The notes under the pieces: model-generated
Seen by the model: only the letters and a program-made list of their open reading frames with translations
Databases searched by the model: none
Told to the model about the DNA's origin: nothing
Program-made: the position numbers and the translations under genes
Source: JBAWYM01 sp037143575
GTDB lineage: Bacteria; Patescibacteriota; Gracilibacteria; Peribacterales; Peribacteraceae
NCBI GenBank assembly: GCA_037143575.1
Contig: JBAWYM010000001.1
Coordinates: 9,753-73,752, forward strand
Direction: 5' to 3'
Length of the DNA stretch: 64,000 nucleotides
Part shown: positions 1 through 6,402 of the stretch, in pieces
Layout of the letters: each line of letters begins with the position of its first letter
How positions within the stretch are numbered: position 1 is the first letter of the stretch

Positions 1-196
1 CGTCCTGCTGCTCCCAGGCAATCCACTCCTCCGCTCCCAGAGCGGTTTTGCTGATCTCCCGACGCGGCGGAGTGGCGGTGTAGCCGGTAAGGAAGATCTT
101 CTCCACGCCGAAGGCATCCGCCGTCCGAAAGAACGAACCGATATTCCAGAGGGAACGGATGTTGTGAGCCAAGAGGACTATGTGAGGACGAAGCAT
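1..196 (-). CDS. TrmH/SpoU-family RNA methyltransferase (5' part only)
   Basis: Only the first 65 codons are inside the window; the gene continues beyond base 1. The translation starts MLRPHIVLLAHNIRSLWNIG and continues FFRTADAFGVEKIFLTGYTATPP. The N-R-S/NIG-S-x-FRTADAFG signature is the first conserved motif of SpoU/TrmH (SPOUT) 2'-O-ribose methyltransferases, which methylate tRNA or rRNA with SAM. The knotted SAM-binding C-terminal motifs lie outside the window, so the RNA target cannot be assigned. The ATG at 194-196 is followed upstream by a palindromic repeat cluster. Confidence 0.8.
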   Translation of the reverse strand, partial: MLRPHIVLLAHNIRSLWNIGSFFRTADAFGVEKIFLTGYTATPPRREISKTALGAEEWIAWEQQD

Positions 197-203
197 AACA
201 ATG

Positions 204-330
204 TCATAGTGAGCGTAGTCGAACTATGACATTGAATTGCATCCTTCGACTACGCTCAGGATGACAATGACTACGCTCAGGATGATAATTGCTACTCTCA
301 GAATGACAATTACTACGAGGATGACACGCT
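204..330. repeat. Cluster of dispersed palindromic repeats (family R1)
   Basis: Several head-to-head copies of the element whose core is GTCATCCTGAGCGTAGTCGA or a variant. Each can fold because its ends (GTCATCCT / AGGATGAC) are complementary. Here one intact palindrome is followed by partial copies that have lost one arm. The same family recurs at about a dozen places in the window, mostly between genes. No protein is encoded here. Confidence 0.8.
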
Positions 331-356
331 GAGTGTATCACGATACCATCACTTCC

Positions 357-845
357 ATGCTCACCTTTTCGCCTCCATCCGCCTTCCCACCCGGCACTAT
401 TGAGCGCCTCCTCCTGGAGAGCTACACACCGATCAAAACTCAACTGACAGAAGCAGAATGGACCAAGCTCACAGGGAAATTCAGCGAATTCGAACAGGAG
501 GTCGCTCTCCACCCCGAAGTCGCCCGCTGCACGTTCATCAGCATCGTCGATGGAAGCCCCATCGGCGTCGGTTCTTACGATCCCCGCCTGTCCGACATGG
601 GCATCATCGGAGACAATGTGATTCTTCCCGCTGCACAGGGCAAAGGCTATGGAAAGCTGCAACTCCTAGAAATCCTTCGCCAGCTCAAAGCAAAGGGATG
701 TCATCACGTTCGCGTGAGCACCGGTGATCATCCGTTCTTCCTCTCCGCGCAGAAGAACTATCAGTCCGTGGGGTTCAAGGAAACGCGAAGGTTCATTGAT
801 GAAGACTGGCATGCCGGACAGATCGAATATGAGATGGATCTATGA
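357..845 (+). CDS. GNAT-family N-acetyltransferase
   Basis: A 162-residue protein with the GNAT core. The central strand VGSYDPRLSDMGIIGDNVILP is followed by AAQGKGYGKLQLLEIL, a match to the Q/R-x-x-G-x-G/A acetyl-CoA pyrophosphate loop and its helix. The C-terminal strand NYQSVGFKETRRF is also typical of the family. It should transfer an acetyl group from acetyl-CoA to an unknown small molecule or protein. An in-frame GTG at 333 would add eight residues; ATG 357 is preferred because the family domain begins soon after it and 333 lies in repeat-derived sequence. The gene is flanked by R1 repeats on both sides and has no obvious partner. Confidence 0.8.
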   Translation: MLTFSPPSAFPPGTIERLLLESYTPIKTQLTEAEWTKLTGKFSEFEQEVALHPEVARCTFISIVDGSPIGVGSYDPRLSDMGIIGDNVILPAAQGKGYGKLQLLEILRQLKAKGCHHVRVSTGDHPFFLSAQKNYQSVGFKETRRFIDEDWHAGQIEYEMDL

Positions 846-866
846 GAATTTAATTTAACTGTCATC

Positions 867-966
867 CAATTTGTCACAGTGAGCCGAGCCTGTGCTGAGC
901 CGGGACGAAGCATCGAACTGCGACAAATTGGCTCATGTCATGGTTCGACGCGGCTCACCATGACAA
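867..966. repeat. Compound R1 palindromic repeat
   Basis: Two nested palindromes. The outer arms are TGTCATCC... and ...CATGACA; the inner arms are CAATTTGTCACAGTGAGCC and the complement GACAAATTGG. Inserted text includes CCTGTGCTGAGCCGGGACGA. The right end runs into the 3' end of the purQ-like gene, which stops at 955. A very similar compound element is at 40377-40449. Confidence 0.7.
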
Positions 967-2298
967 CCTTTCCATCACACTCGCATGCGGATTCCCAAAG
1001 ATTTCCAAAACCGCAGACTGAAGTAATTGATCCTCCTTCACTCCACGACAGACATAACAAACTCCGGTCTGACTAGCCCCGCGAAGCTCCGAACCCGTAG
1101 GGAGCGTAGTGGGGCTTCCCTCCCCTATTGCCCCTGCACCGGTATCAGGAATATCACGTCGCAGAAACGCTACAGAACCTTCCAACGGTGATTTCCTCAT
1201 CAGTTCAAGCTTCTTCGCTGCGCTATCCCAACGAAAGAACTTCCCATCCTTCCGAACAACCGCCGTTTCTTTATTCGGATTGAAGAGGGACAAAGTAGAC
1301 AAAATCGACTCCGGCGTTCTCTTCTCCGGCGAAAGATACTTGTACTGCGTGAGCCTCAGATCCGGAACAATCCGATGCGCCGCCTGTTCCACTGTACGCT
1401 CCTCGTTATTGGTAATAATCGTCCCAATGAAAATCTCCGTGCTGCGAGGCCTTCGGGCTGTCACCGAAACTTTTTGCCCTATCTTGTCCAGCGAAGCTCC
1501 CGCAGGAGCGAAGTTGGATGCCATTTTGCCTTCTCTTGCCCCGCGAAGCTCCCGCAGGAGCGAAGTGGGGCGTTCTATCCACCTCCTCATCGAGCCAAAA
1601 TACTCCACCCCATTCTCCGTCCGCTCCGGATGCGGCATCAGCGCTACCACATTCCCCGCAGGATTGCAGATTCCCGCGATAGCAAACGTCGAACCGTTGG
1701 GCGTAATCACCGGATCATCGGACACATTTCCGTGTTCGTCGCAGTAAGAAAATGCCAGCTGATCATTAGCCTTGAGCGTCTTCCACACATCCGGGTCTTT
1801 GGTAATGAATCTTCCTTCTCCGTGAGCAATCGGCAAATGTTGAGTACCTTCCCAATCCGACGTCGCACACCGGTCACGCTTGCACGTCGGCGTGATCCAC
1901 ACCCACTCGCTGATGAATCCGGGCGACTCGTTCCCTAAAGCATTTCTGGCAAGGCTCATCTTCAAACCATGATCCAACGGAACAAGCCCGCTTTCGACGA
2001 GCACCTGCGCCCCATTGCAGTTCCCGATGATCACTTTCCCCTTCGCGGATTCCTCATGAAGCAGAGCAAAGAGCGGATCCCGAGCGGCCACCATTCCGGC
2101 TCGCCCACGATCTTCATACGCGAATCCACCGACGAGGAAGTACCCGTCAACATTCTCGAGCTTGGAAACCGGATCATTCCATTTGAAGAAGAGTGCATCC
2201 ATTCCCGCATTCTTCACCGCCCGGATGGATTCCACTTCGCAGTTGTTGCCGGGGAAGGAAACTATAGCAATAAGCGGCTGTTTTGGGGGTTTTTGCAT
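955..2298 (-). CDS. purQ: PurQ-like phosphoribosylformylglycinamidine synthase glutaminase with C-terminal extension
   Basis: Residues 1-240 are a class I glutamine amidotransferase of the small PurQ type. They show GNNCEVESIRAVKNAG, the nucleophile loop IIGNCNGAQVLVESG, HGEGRF, and the late PHPER motif. PurQ supplies ammonia to PurL for conversion of FGAR to FGAM in purine synthesis. A usual PurQ ends near residue 250, but this ORF continues for about 200 residues. The extension starts with a stretch translated from two tandem R3 palindromes (LRGAREGKMASNFAPAGASL) and then has a segment that weakly recalls PurS-like small domains (EIFIGTIITNNEERTVEQAA). Near the end it contains a third repeat-derived stretch (TTLPTGSELRGASQTG). 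The start is ATG 2298. Function of the PurQ part is well supported; the role of the extension is unknown. Confidence 0.8.
   Translation of the reverse strand: MQKPPKQPLIAIVSFPGNNCEVESIRAVKNAGMDALFFKWNDPVSKLENVDGYFLVGGFAYEDRGRAGMVAARDPLFALLHEESAKGKVIIGNCNGAQVLVESGLVPLDHGLKMSLARNALGNESPGFISEWVWITPTCKRDRCATSDWEGTQHLPIAHGEGRFITKDPDVWKTLKANDQLAFSYCDEHGNVSDDPVITPNGSTFAIAGICNPAGNVVALMPHPERTENGVEYFGSMRRWIERPTSLLRELRGAREGKMASNFAPAGASLDKIGQKVSVTARRPRSTEIFIGTIITNNEERTVEQAAHRIVPDLRLTQYKYLSPEKRTPESILSTLSLFNPNKETAVVRKDGKFFRWDSAAKKLELMRKSPLEGSVAFLRRDIPDTGAGAIGEGSPTTLPTGSELRGASQTGVCYVCRGVKEDQLLQSAVLEIFGNPHASVMERLSW
1078..1116. repeat. R3 palindromic repeat inside the purQ C-terminus
   Basis: GCCCCGCGAAGCTCC...GGAGCGTAGTGGGGC, an imperfect palindrome with a GAACCCGTAG centre, lying in frame within the purQ-like reading frame. 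It is the same family as 1488-1571 and 31517-31571. Confidence 0.75.
1488..1571. repeat. Two tandem R3 palindromic repeats inside purQ
   Basis: Two copies of the same 24-base core, GCGAAGCTCCCGCAGGAGCG plus AAGT, at 1491-1514 and 1543-1566. Both are translated within the purQ-like gene and fall where a normal PurQ would end. Outer arms of the second copy are GCCCC and GGGGC. This suggests repeat insertion at a domain junction. Confidence 0.8.
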
Positions 2299-2329
2299 AG
2301 TGAGTAGTGCGTAGTGAGTAGTGAGTAGG
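2298..2329. repeat. TAGTGAGTAG-type short repeats beside the four-helix-bundle gene
   Basis: TAGTGAGTAGTGCGTAGTGA and following copies. The complementary-type run CTACCCACTACCCACTACC lies at 2699-2725, on the other side of the 2330-2686 gene. The pair forms an imperfect inverted repeat that brackets that gene. Confidence 0.6.
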
Positions 2330-2686
2330 TCACACTATAGATTTTGACAACTTATTGAGCATTTTCATAACTTCATCGAGAAGTTCAACGGCTTCAGTAT
2401 ATTCATTCACATCAATCGGAAACAATTCTTTGCAGAGTTCTAGTTGTGTTTCCAATTCAGCACCAGACCCAAAGGCAATGAAAAGAAAATGTCTAAAATC
2501 TTTAGGAGTTCCTCTTCTACTGCCTTCTGCGATGTTTGATGGTATAGAGATAGCACAACGCTTCATTTGGGATGATAAACCAAAAACCTCATCTTTCGGT
2601 AGAAAAGATATCAACTTATATACGGCTTTAGCAAGCTTCATCGATTTCTGCCAAACGATTAATTCACGATAACTTTGAACAGACAT
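2330..2686 (-). CDS. Four-helix-bundle protein (23S rRNA intervening-sequence / S23 family)
   Basis: This 118-residue all-helical protein matches the four-helix-bundle (IVS protein, TIGR02436-type) family. The N-terminus SYRELIVWQKSMKLAKAVY carries the family's W-Q-K motif. It is followed by KDEVFGLSSQMKRCAISIPSNIAEGSRRG, with the diagnostic S-I-P-x-N-I-A-E-G motif, and by DFRHFLFIAFGSGAELETQL. Family members occur as ORFs inserted in 23S rRNA genes and as the pentameric accessory protein (Avd) of diversity-generating retroelements, but many are free-standing with unknown function. There is no reverse transcriptase or rRNA gene nearby. The gene is AT-richer than its neighbours and is bracketed by short inverted repeats, which suggests it moves as a small unit. 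Confidence 0.9.
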   Translation of the reverse strand: MSVQSYRELIVWQKSMKLAKAVYKLISFLPKDEVFGLSSQMKRCAISIPSNIAEGSRRGTPKDFRHFLFIAFGSGAELETQLELCKELFPIDVNEYTEAVELLDEVMKMLNKLSKSIV

Positions 2687-2698
2687 TGCCCGACCATT

Positions 2699-2725
2699 CT
2701 ACCCACTACCCACTACCCACTACCA
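2699..2725. repeat. CTACCCACTACC short tandem repeat
   Basis: Tandem copies of CTACCCA immediately upstream (in gene orientation) of the four-helix-bundle gene. They are the inverted counterpart of the TAGTGAGTAG run at 2298-2329. Confidence 0.6.
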
Positions 2726-2726
2726 A

Positions 2727-3272
2727 CTAAACTTTCATAATTTCCTCCTCTTTCTTCTTCCGCACATTCTCAATATCCGCATTCGCCTTGTCCACCATCT
2801 TCTGGAGATCATCCTGCTGCGTGTAGCGGGCGTCTTCGTCCTTCTCCTCCGCCTTGATCTTGTCCAGAACCGTCTGGCGATGCTGGCGAATGGAAATCTT
2901 GGCTTCCTCAGCGAGCTTCTGGATGATTTTGACGAGATCCTTGCGCCGCTCCTCCGTCATCTGGGGCAGATTGAGGCGTATCACCGTTCCGTCATTCACC
3001 GGTGAAGCACCGAGGTCGGCCTGCTGCAGAGCCTTCTCCACGTTGGACATGATGGTGCGATCCCACGGCTGGATCACGATGGTCCGCGCATCCTGGATGG
3101 AAATGCCGGCAAGCGTCTTGAGTGCCTGACGGTGACCGTAAGCCTCCACCTCCACATGATCGACCAGCGAAGCATTGGCACGTCCCGTCTGGAGCTTACT
3201 GAATTCCGCGAGGAGGTACTTGATGACGTTTTCGGATTCGGTCTGGAAGGGAGCGAGGCGGAGATGCGGCAT
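2727..3272 (-). CDS. frr: Ribosome recycling factor
   Basis: The 181-residue protein has the RRF hallmarks: LQTGRANASLVDHVEVEAYG near the N-terminus, ISIQDARTIVIQPWDRTIM, then GTVIRLNLPQMTEERRKDLVK, and a long C-terminal helix rich in Lys and Glu. RRF works with EF-G to split post-termination ribosomes. The ATG at 3272 gives the usual family length of about 185 residues; upstream in-frame codons would add repeat-derived sequence. It lies downstream of pyrH, the classical pyrH-frr order, with about 110 bases between them that hold an R2 repeat. Confidence 0.96.
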   Translation of the reverse strand: MPHLRLAPFQTESENVIKYLLAEFSKLQTGRANASLVDHVEVEAYGHRQALKTLAGISIQDARTIVIQPWDRTIMSNVEKALQQADLGASPVNDGTVIRLNLPQMTEERRKDLVKIIQKLAEEAKISIRQHRQTVLDKIKAEEKDEDARYTQQDDLQKMVDKANADIENVRKKKEEEIMKV

Positions 3273-3347
3273 AATGCGGAGTGGAAAGTGGAAGGAAGAA
3301 GGAAAGAGGAAAGCGTGAGGTGAGCCGGTACAAACCAAGGAAAGTGA

Positions 3348-3390
3348 CCAATCGCAATTCGCAAATCCGGAAATCGCAAATCTCACCGAT
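3348..3390. repeat. R2 repeat (ATCGCAATTCGCAAAT type) at the pyrH-frr junction
   Basis: CAATCGCAATTCGCAAATCC then GGAAATCGCAAATCTC, a partial copy of the AT-rich palindromic family that is complete at 7690-7775 and 8410-8492. Its end overlaps the last codons of pyrH. Confidence 0.6.
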
Positions 3391-4090
3391 GCACGAGCGT
3401 GCCGATCTTCTCACCTTTGGCAGCTTTGAGCAATGTGCCTTCTTTGCCGAAGTCGAAGACGCGGATGGGGAGATTCTGATCCGCACACAAGCTGAACGCC
3501 GCCTGATCCATCACATTGAGGTGCTGCTCGAGAGCCTGTTGGTAGGTCAGCTCATCGTACATCTTGGCGGTCTTCGAGGTCCGAGGATCCTTGTCGTAAA
3601 TCCCTGCAACATTCGTGGCCTTCAGGAGGACATCGCAATTGAGCTCCAAAGCTCGCAAAGCGGCGGCGGAATCTGTGGTGAAGTAGGGATTACCGGTACC
3701 GCCGGCGCAGATCACAATCCTCCCCTTCTCCAGATGCCTTACCGCTCTGCGACGAATGAAGGCCTCGGCGAGCTGGGGAATATCGATGGCGGAGCAGACA
3801 CGCGACTGACACCCGATCGATTCCAGTGCGGATTGCAGCGCCACACTGTTCATGATCGTCGCGAGCATCCCGATGGCATCACTGGCCGTGCGCTCGATGC
3901 CGCTCTCCTGATTGTCGCGAAATCTCCAGATATTGCCGCCACCGATCACGATGACAACCTGAATCCCCTCCTCCAGCACTTCCTTGATGCGCTTGGCCAT
4001 GCCCAGGAGAACTTTGTGATCCAGCCCAAAAGGCTGCTTACCGGCCATCGCTTCGCCGGAGATTTTCAACATAATGCGTTTGTACTTCAT
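3383..4090 (-). CDS. pyrH: UMP kinase (uridylate kinase)
   Basis: The 235-residue protein is an amino-acid-kinase-fold UMP kinase. It starts MKYKRIMLKISGEAMAGKQP (phosphate-binding K-I-S-G-E). It continues with VVIVIGGGNIWRF, the family GGGN-x-x-R motif, and later DQAAFSLCADQNLPIRVFDF. It phosphorylates UMP to UDP with ATP in pyrimidine metabolism. ATG 4090 was chosen over the longer frame because the fold starts directly at it. A TTGCCC/TATACT promoter (16-base spacing) ends nine bases upstream, so its 5' UTR would be very short or absent. frr follows downstream. Confidence 0.96.
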   Translation of the reverse strand: MKYKRIMLKISGEAMAGKQPFGLDHKVLLGMAKRIKEVLEEGIQVVIVIGGGNIWRFRDNQESGIERTASDAIGMLATIMNSVALQSALESIGCQSRVCSAIDIPQLAEAFIRRRAVRHLEKGRIVICAGGTGNPYFTTDSAAALRALELNCDVLLKATNVAGIYDKDPRTSKTAKMYDELTYQQALEQHLNVMDQAAFSLCADQNLPIRVFDFGKEGTLLKAAKGEKIGTLVHR

Positions 4091-4098
4091 CGTCGGAG

Positions 4099-4126
4099 AG
4101 TATAGCGGGAATACTTCAAAGGGCAA
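4099..4126 (-). promoter_or_regulatory. Promoter of pyrH-frr
   Basis: On the minus strand TTGCCC (4126-4121), 16 bases, then TATACT (4104-4099). The -10 ends nine bases before the pyrH ATG. Confidence 0.6.
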
Positions 4127-4156
4127 AAGAGCAAAGTATCCTGTCACAGAGCATCA

Positions 4157-4190
4157 TGTCACAGTGAGCGTAGTCGAACTGCGACATGAT
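4157..4190. repeat. R1 palindromic repeat
   Basis: ATGTCACAGTGAGCGTAGTC followed by the complementary arm GACAT. It is a single short palindrome between pyrH and the Met-leader promoter. Confidence 0.75.
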
Positions 4191-4231
4191 GCGATCTGTA
4201 GCCATGGACGATCGAAGGCCGTGTCATTTCC

Positions 4232-4259
4232 TTGACTTCCATCCATCCAAGTATATATT
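4232..4259 (+). promoter_or_regulatory. Promoter of the Met-leader transcript
   Basis: TTGACT (4232-4237), 16 bases, TATATT (4254-4259). The expected start point is 4266, which is the first base of the GTG of leader A, so the RNA would be leaderless. Confidence 0.75.
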
Positions 4260-4265
4260 CCGACC

Positions 4266-4337
4266 GTGATCCACCTCTCCTCCCTCGCCGCAATGCAAAT
4301 GATGATGCGCTCAATGCGAGGGCAGGTTGCTGCGTAG
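4266..4337 (+). CDS. Met-rich leader peptide A
   Basis: A 23-codon ORF beginning GTG, reading MIHLSSLAAMQMMMRSM and ending RGQVAA, with five internal Met codons at 4293, 4299, 4302, 4305 and 4314. The reading frame overlaps a textbook attenuator. Region 1 CCCTCGC (4282-4288) can pair with region 2 GCGAGGG (4316-4322). Region 2, extended to TGCGAGGG (4315-4322), can instead pair with region 3 CCCTCGCA (4362-4369), and region 3 can pair with region 4 in the terminator. A ribosome stalled on the Met codons would leave region 2 free and favour read-through. By analogy with enteric amino-acid operons, I infer that Met (or charged Met-tRNA) supply is sensed. No Shine-Dalgarno is possible because the transcript probably starts at the GTG. 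Confidence 0.7.
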   Translation: MIHLSSLAAMQMMMRSMRGQVAA

Positions 4338-4362
4338 AAATAGATCAGCACCTGAAGTACCC

Positions 4363-4387
4363 CCTCGCACCGAAGCGAGGTTTTTTT
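4363..4387 (+). terminator. Attenuator terminator after leader A
   Basis: Stem CCTCGC (4363-4368), loop ACCGAA, stem GCGAGG (4375-4380), then seven T (4381-4387). Its 5' arm is also the partner of the antiterminator segment 4315-4322. Confidence 0.85.
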
Positions 4388-4427
4388 GAAACGTACCCGC
4401 GGTACATCTCTACTCCCACTTCTCTCC

Positions 4428-4520
4428 ATGATCATCTCTTCCGCCTCCACCGTCCCCACCTCCATCATAATGATGATGGCGATGATGATGACCCCTCTGC
4501 GAGGCGGGTGTGAGACGTAA
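4428..4520 (+). CDS. Met-rich leader peptide B
   Basis: A 30-codon ORF, MIISSASTVPTSIIMMMAMM then MTPLRGGCET, with the run Met3-Ala-Met3 at 4470-4490. Just after the Met run, CTGCGAGG (4497-4504) is exactly complementary to CCTCGCAG (4548-4555), the 5' arm of the next terminator. Leader B therefore repeats the logic of leader A in tandem: stalling on Met codons exposes the antiterminator. There is no separate promoter between terminator A and this ORF, so it is probably reached only by read-through. Two independent Met-codon attenuators in series would give tight control of the gene that starts at 4690. Confidence 0.72.
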   Translation: MIISSASTVPTSIIMMMAMMMTPLRGGCET

Positions 4521-4544
4521 GGAAAAATATCTCACTTCAACCCC

Positions 4545-4575
4545 AACCCTCGCAGAAATGCGGGGGTTGATTTTT
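4545..4575 (+). terminator. Attenuator terminator after leader B
   Basis: AACCCTCGCA (4545-4554), GAAA loop, TGCGGGGGTT (4559-4568), a 10-pair stem with one G-U, then GA and five T (4571-4575). Mutually exclusive with the 4497-4504/4548-4555 pairing. Confidence 0.85.
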
Positions 4576-4601
4576 ATATCGTTCATTTCCGCCCTTCCCC
4601 A

Positions 4602-4709
4602 ATGCGCCTCTACATCCTCTATCTACGTACCGACTGCATGCTCATGCGACCTGTCTTTATCCCAAACTCTATTTCTTCATTTCTCCCCAATGACCATGAC
4701 AACCTTTGA
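4602..4709 (+). CDS. Short upstream ORF C (MRLYILYLRTDCMLMR...)
   Basis: A 35-codon ORF whose first 16 residues, MRLYILYLRTDCMLMR, are nearly identical to the start of ORF D at 5728 (MRFYILYLRTTCMLMR; 14 of 16 identical, with several synonymous changes). ORF C runs past the start of the downstream gene and stops at 4707-4709, so its translation would cross the 4690 start codon in another frame. The conserved part ends in Cys-Met-Leu-Met-Arg. I read it as a candidate regulatory or arrest peptide in front of the 4690 gene, but there is no direct proof of translation. Confidence 0.4.
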   Translation: MRLYILYLRTDCMLMRPVFIPNSISSFLPNDHDNL

Positions 4710-5709
4710 ATCAACACCGGCAGAAGATACGGAATTTAAGCTCCGTAAACCCACGCGCACACTGTTCTACTCCGATACCGTCGGCGGACAAACACTGCAA
4801 CCGAACGGTGAACTCGAGCATCCATTCAACAGGCCATGCCTCGAGGAAATTCTCACGCAAGTCGTTCGCTCTCCAACCTTCGGAGGCAATCCGGAACGAG
4901 CCCATACCTTCGGAAGAGAAGGCTCCTTCGCACATCTCGTTGATGAGGCGCGCAGACTGCATAGAGAGCCCGCCATCGTCGGACCGCAAGACAAAACGTT
5001 TTTCGCCCTCAATGGAGCACCAAGACTGACCACCAAAGCGGGATCCGGAAACGGCAATACCTTTTACTTCGGCAGACTGCACCCCAATTTGGAAGTCGTC
5101 GGTCCGGCGCATTGCTTTGCACGTGTACGACATCTTATTGAGGATGGACGAGTGCAATTATCCGAAGTGGATGGTGAAGGAGTGATCTGGCCCGAAAAAT
5201 GTCAGGATCGTTCTTCTCATTTGCTGAGGTTGTCACAAGGAAGAGATCGGCTCAGGGGTCAGGGCAGAGCCGTTGGAGCTGAAGTGGTTCCAAAGATCCC
5301 TGAATGGACGGTGGGAGCGGTGGACAATTTCGGAGGATTCAAACTCTCCGTCGCAGATACTTGGAAATTCGTGGAGAGCGTTCGCAAAGAGGAAAGCCGT
5401 GGAAAAGATGGCCTGAAAACGATTGGCCTGGAGATAGGTGGCGTTCGTCAGGAAGTGGCTTCGGTACTCGATGCTGCTGCCCTTACAGATCTCCATCAAC
5501 GCATCAAAGGTGATCCGACACGACTCGTGCTCTACCTGGACCACACGCGACCTCAGAAAGATGCAGAAGGAAATCTCTTCGGTGCTCCAACGCTTTATTG
5601 GCCGTGGGCAGATCGATCCACTCCGAAGGAGAAATTGCTGACGCATTCTCCCTACGGAAAATTCGGCGCCAACCCGCACATCGAAGGTCTCCCCGTTAAT
5701 ATTTCCTGA
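4690..5709 (+). CDS. Unknown protein under tandem Met-leader control
   Basis: A 339-residue protein starting MTMTTFESTPAEDTEFKL; ATG 4690 or 4696. I do not recognise the family with confidence. No signal peptide or membrane segment is seen. The middle (GNTFYFGRLHPNLEVVGPAH) and later VGAVDNFGGFKLSVADTW and GLEIGGVRQEVASVLDA vaguely recall the C-terminal half of the SAM hydroxide adenosyltransferase (DUF62) family, which would fit Met/SAM regulation, but the N-terminal DFG motif of that family is absent. This is only a hypothesis. It is followed after 18 bases by the small ORF D and then two more unknown genes in the same direction, so an operon is likely. Confidence 0.6.
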   Translation: MTMTTFESTPAEDTEFKLRKPTRTLFYSDTVGGQTLQPNGELEHPFNRPCLEEILTQVVRSPTFGGNPERAHTFGREGSFAHLVDEARRLHREPAIVGPQDKTFFALNGAPRLTTKAGSGNGNTFYFGRLHPNLEVVGPAHCFARVRHLIEDGRVQLSEVDGEGVIWPEKCQDRSSHLLRLSQGRDRLRGQGRAVGAEVVPKIPEWTVGAVDNFGGFKLSVADTWKFVESVRKEESRGKDGLKTIGLEIGGVRQEVASVLDAAALTDLHQRIKGDPTRLVLYLDHTRPQKDAEGNLFGAPTLYWPWADRSTPKEKLLTHSPYGKFGANPHIEGLPVNIS

Positions 5710-5727
5710 TTTCATTCCCCTCATCCC

Positions 5728-5784
5728 ATGCGCTTCTACATCCTCTACCTCCGTACCACCTGCATGCTTATGCGGGATAGCTAA
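5728..5784 (+). CDS. Short ORF D (MRFYILYLRTTCMLMRDS)
   Basis: An 18-residue ORF between two genes, near-copy of the start of ORF C at 4602. The match is at protein level (14 of the first 16 residues); four of the codon differences are synonymous, which hints at selection on the peptide. It stops 38 bases before the next gene (5823). It could be a leader peptide controlling re-initiation or an arrest peptide. Confidence 0.4.
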   Translation: MRFYILYLRTTCMLMRDS

Positions 5785-5822
5785 GCGCCAAAGCATTGTA
5801 TTTCTTCTTCCCCCCAATTCTC

Positions 5823-6359
5823 ATGACTAATGAATCTCCAGAAAATGACCGCCCACATACAAGTGATGACACAGTGCCGTCAAAGCCGCCAAGCGCTGAT
5901 AGACATCAGCAAAACCATTCTATCCGACCCCACAATTATCAATCGGTATTCAAAAGAATGTATGAGGAAATTGATGAAGAATTGAGACGGGCTTTCACAG
6001 AGTTACTGTCTAGCATGAGTTTGCCTTTTGATCTCAAAGGTGGTCTTCATCAAGCTAGTGACGAAAGTACTGTGTTTTTGCGGTGCGTACGATCAGAAAC
6101 CGTCGAAGGAAAGGTGTTTCATTATTACGCAGGTTTTATACATGATTCATTTCCCGCTAGCGCAGCTGTTATAGGAATTCCATGGCAGATCATAGATGCT
6201 TCAACGAAGAAAGTGATTGGTGAAGGTACCACAGAAGTATGCGGCCACTTTGGATTCCGGATCAAAGATTCAGCTGTTTCGGAACCAAAGAAATTGGAAT
6301 TGCGTTTTGGGCAACAACAATCAGCCATCGAGCAATCTGCGTCTCCTCCATCTGTATGA
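5823..6359 (+). CDS. Unknown soluble protein
   Basis: A 178-residue protein, MTNESPENDRPHTSDDTV at the start. Residues 1-45 are polar and probably disordered; the rest looks like a compact domain (VFKRMYEEIDEELRRAFTEL, then alternating strands such as HYYAGFIHDSFPASAAVIGI and GTTEVCGHFGFRIKDSA). No family recognised. The gene is visibly AT-richer than the housekeeping genes, as is its neighbour at 6403, suggesting a different history. The start ATG 5823 follows a C/T-rich tract, not a Shine-Dalgarno sequence. Confidence 0.65.
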   Translation: MTNESPENDRPHTSDDTVPSKPPSADRHQQNHSIRPHNYQSVFKRMYEEIDEELRRAFTELLSSMSLPFDLKGGLHQASDESTVFLRCVRSETVEGKVFHYYAGFIHDSFPASAAVIGIPWQIIDASTKKVIGEGTTEVCGHFGFRIKDSAVSEPKKLELRFGQQQSAIEQSASPPSV

Positions 6360-6402
6360 GATGTTCAAATTTCTCATTTCTCATTCATTCCCCCCCACTC
6401 CC

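Noticed and set aside
3281..4105. A 274-codon plus-strand ORF opposite pyrH
   Set aside because: Shadow of pyrH and the pyrH-frr junction.
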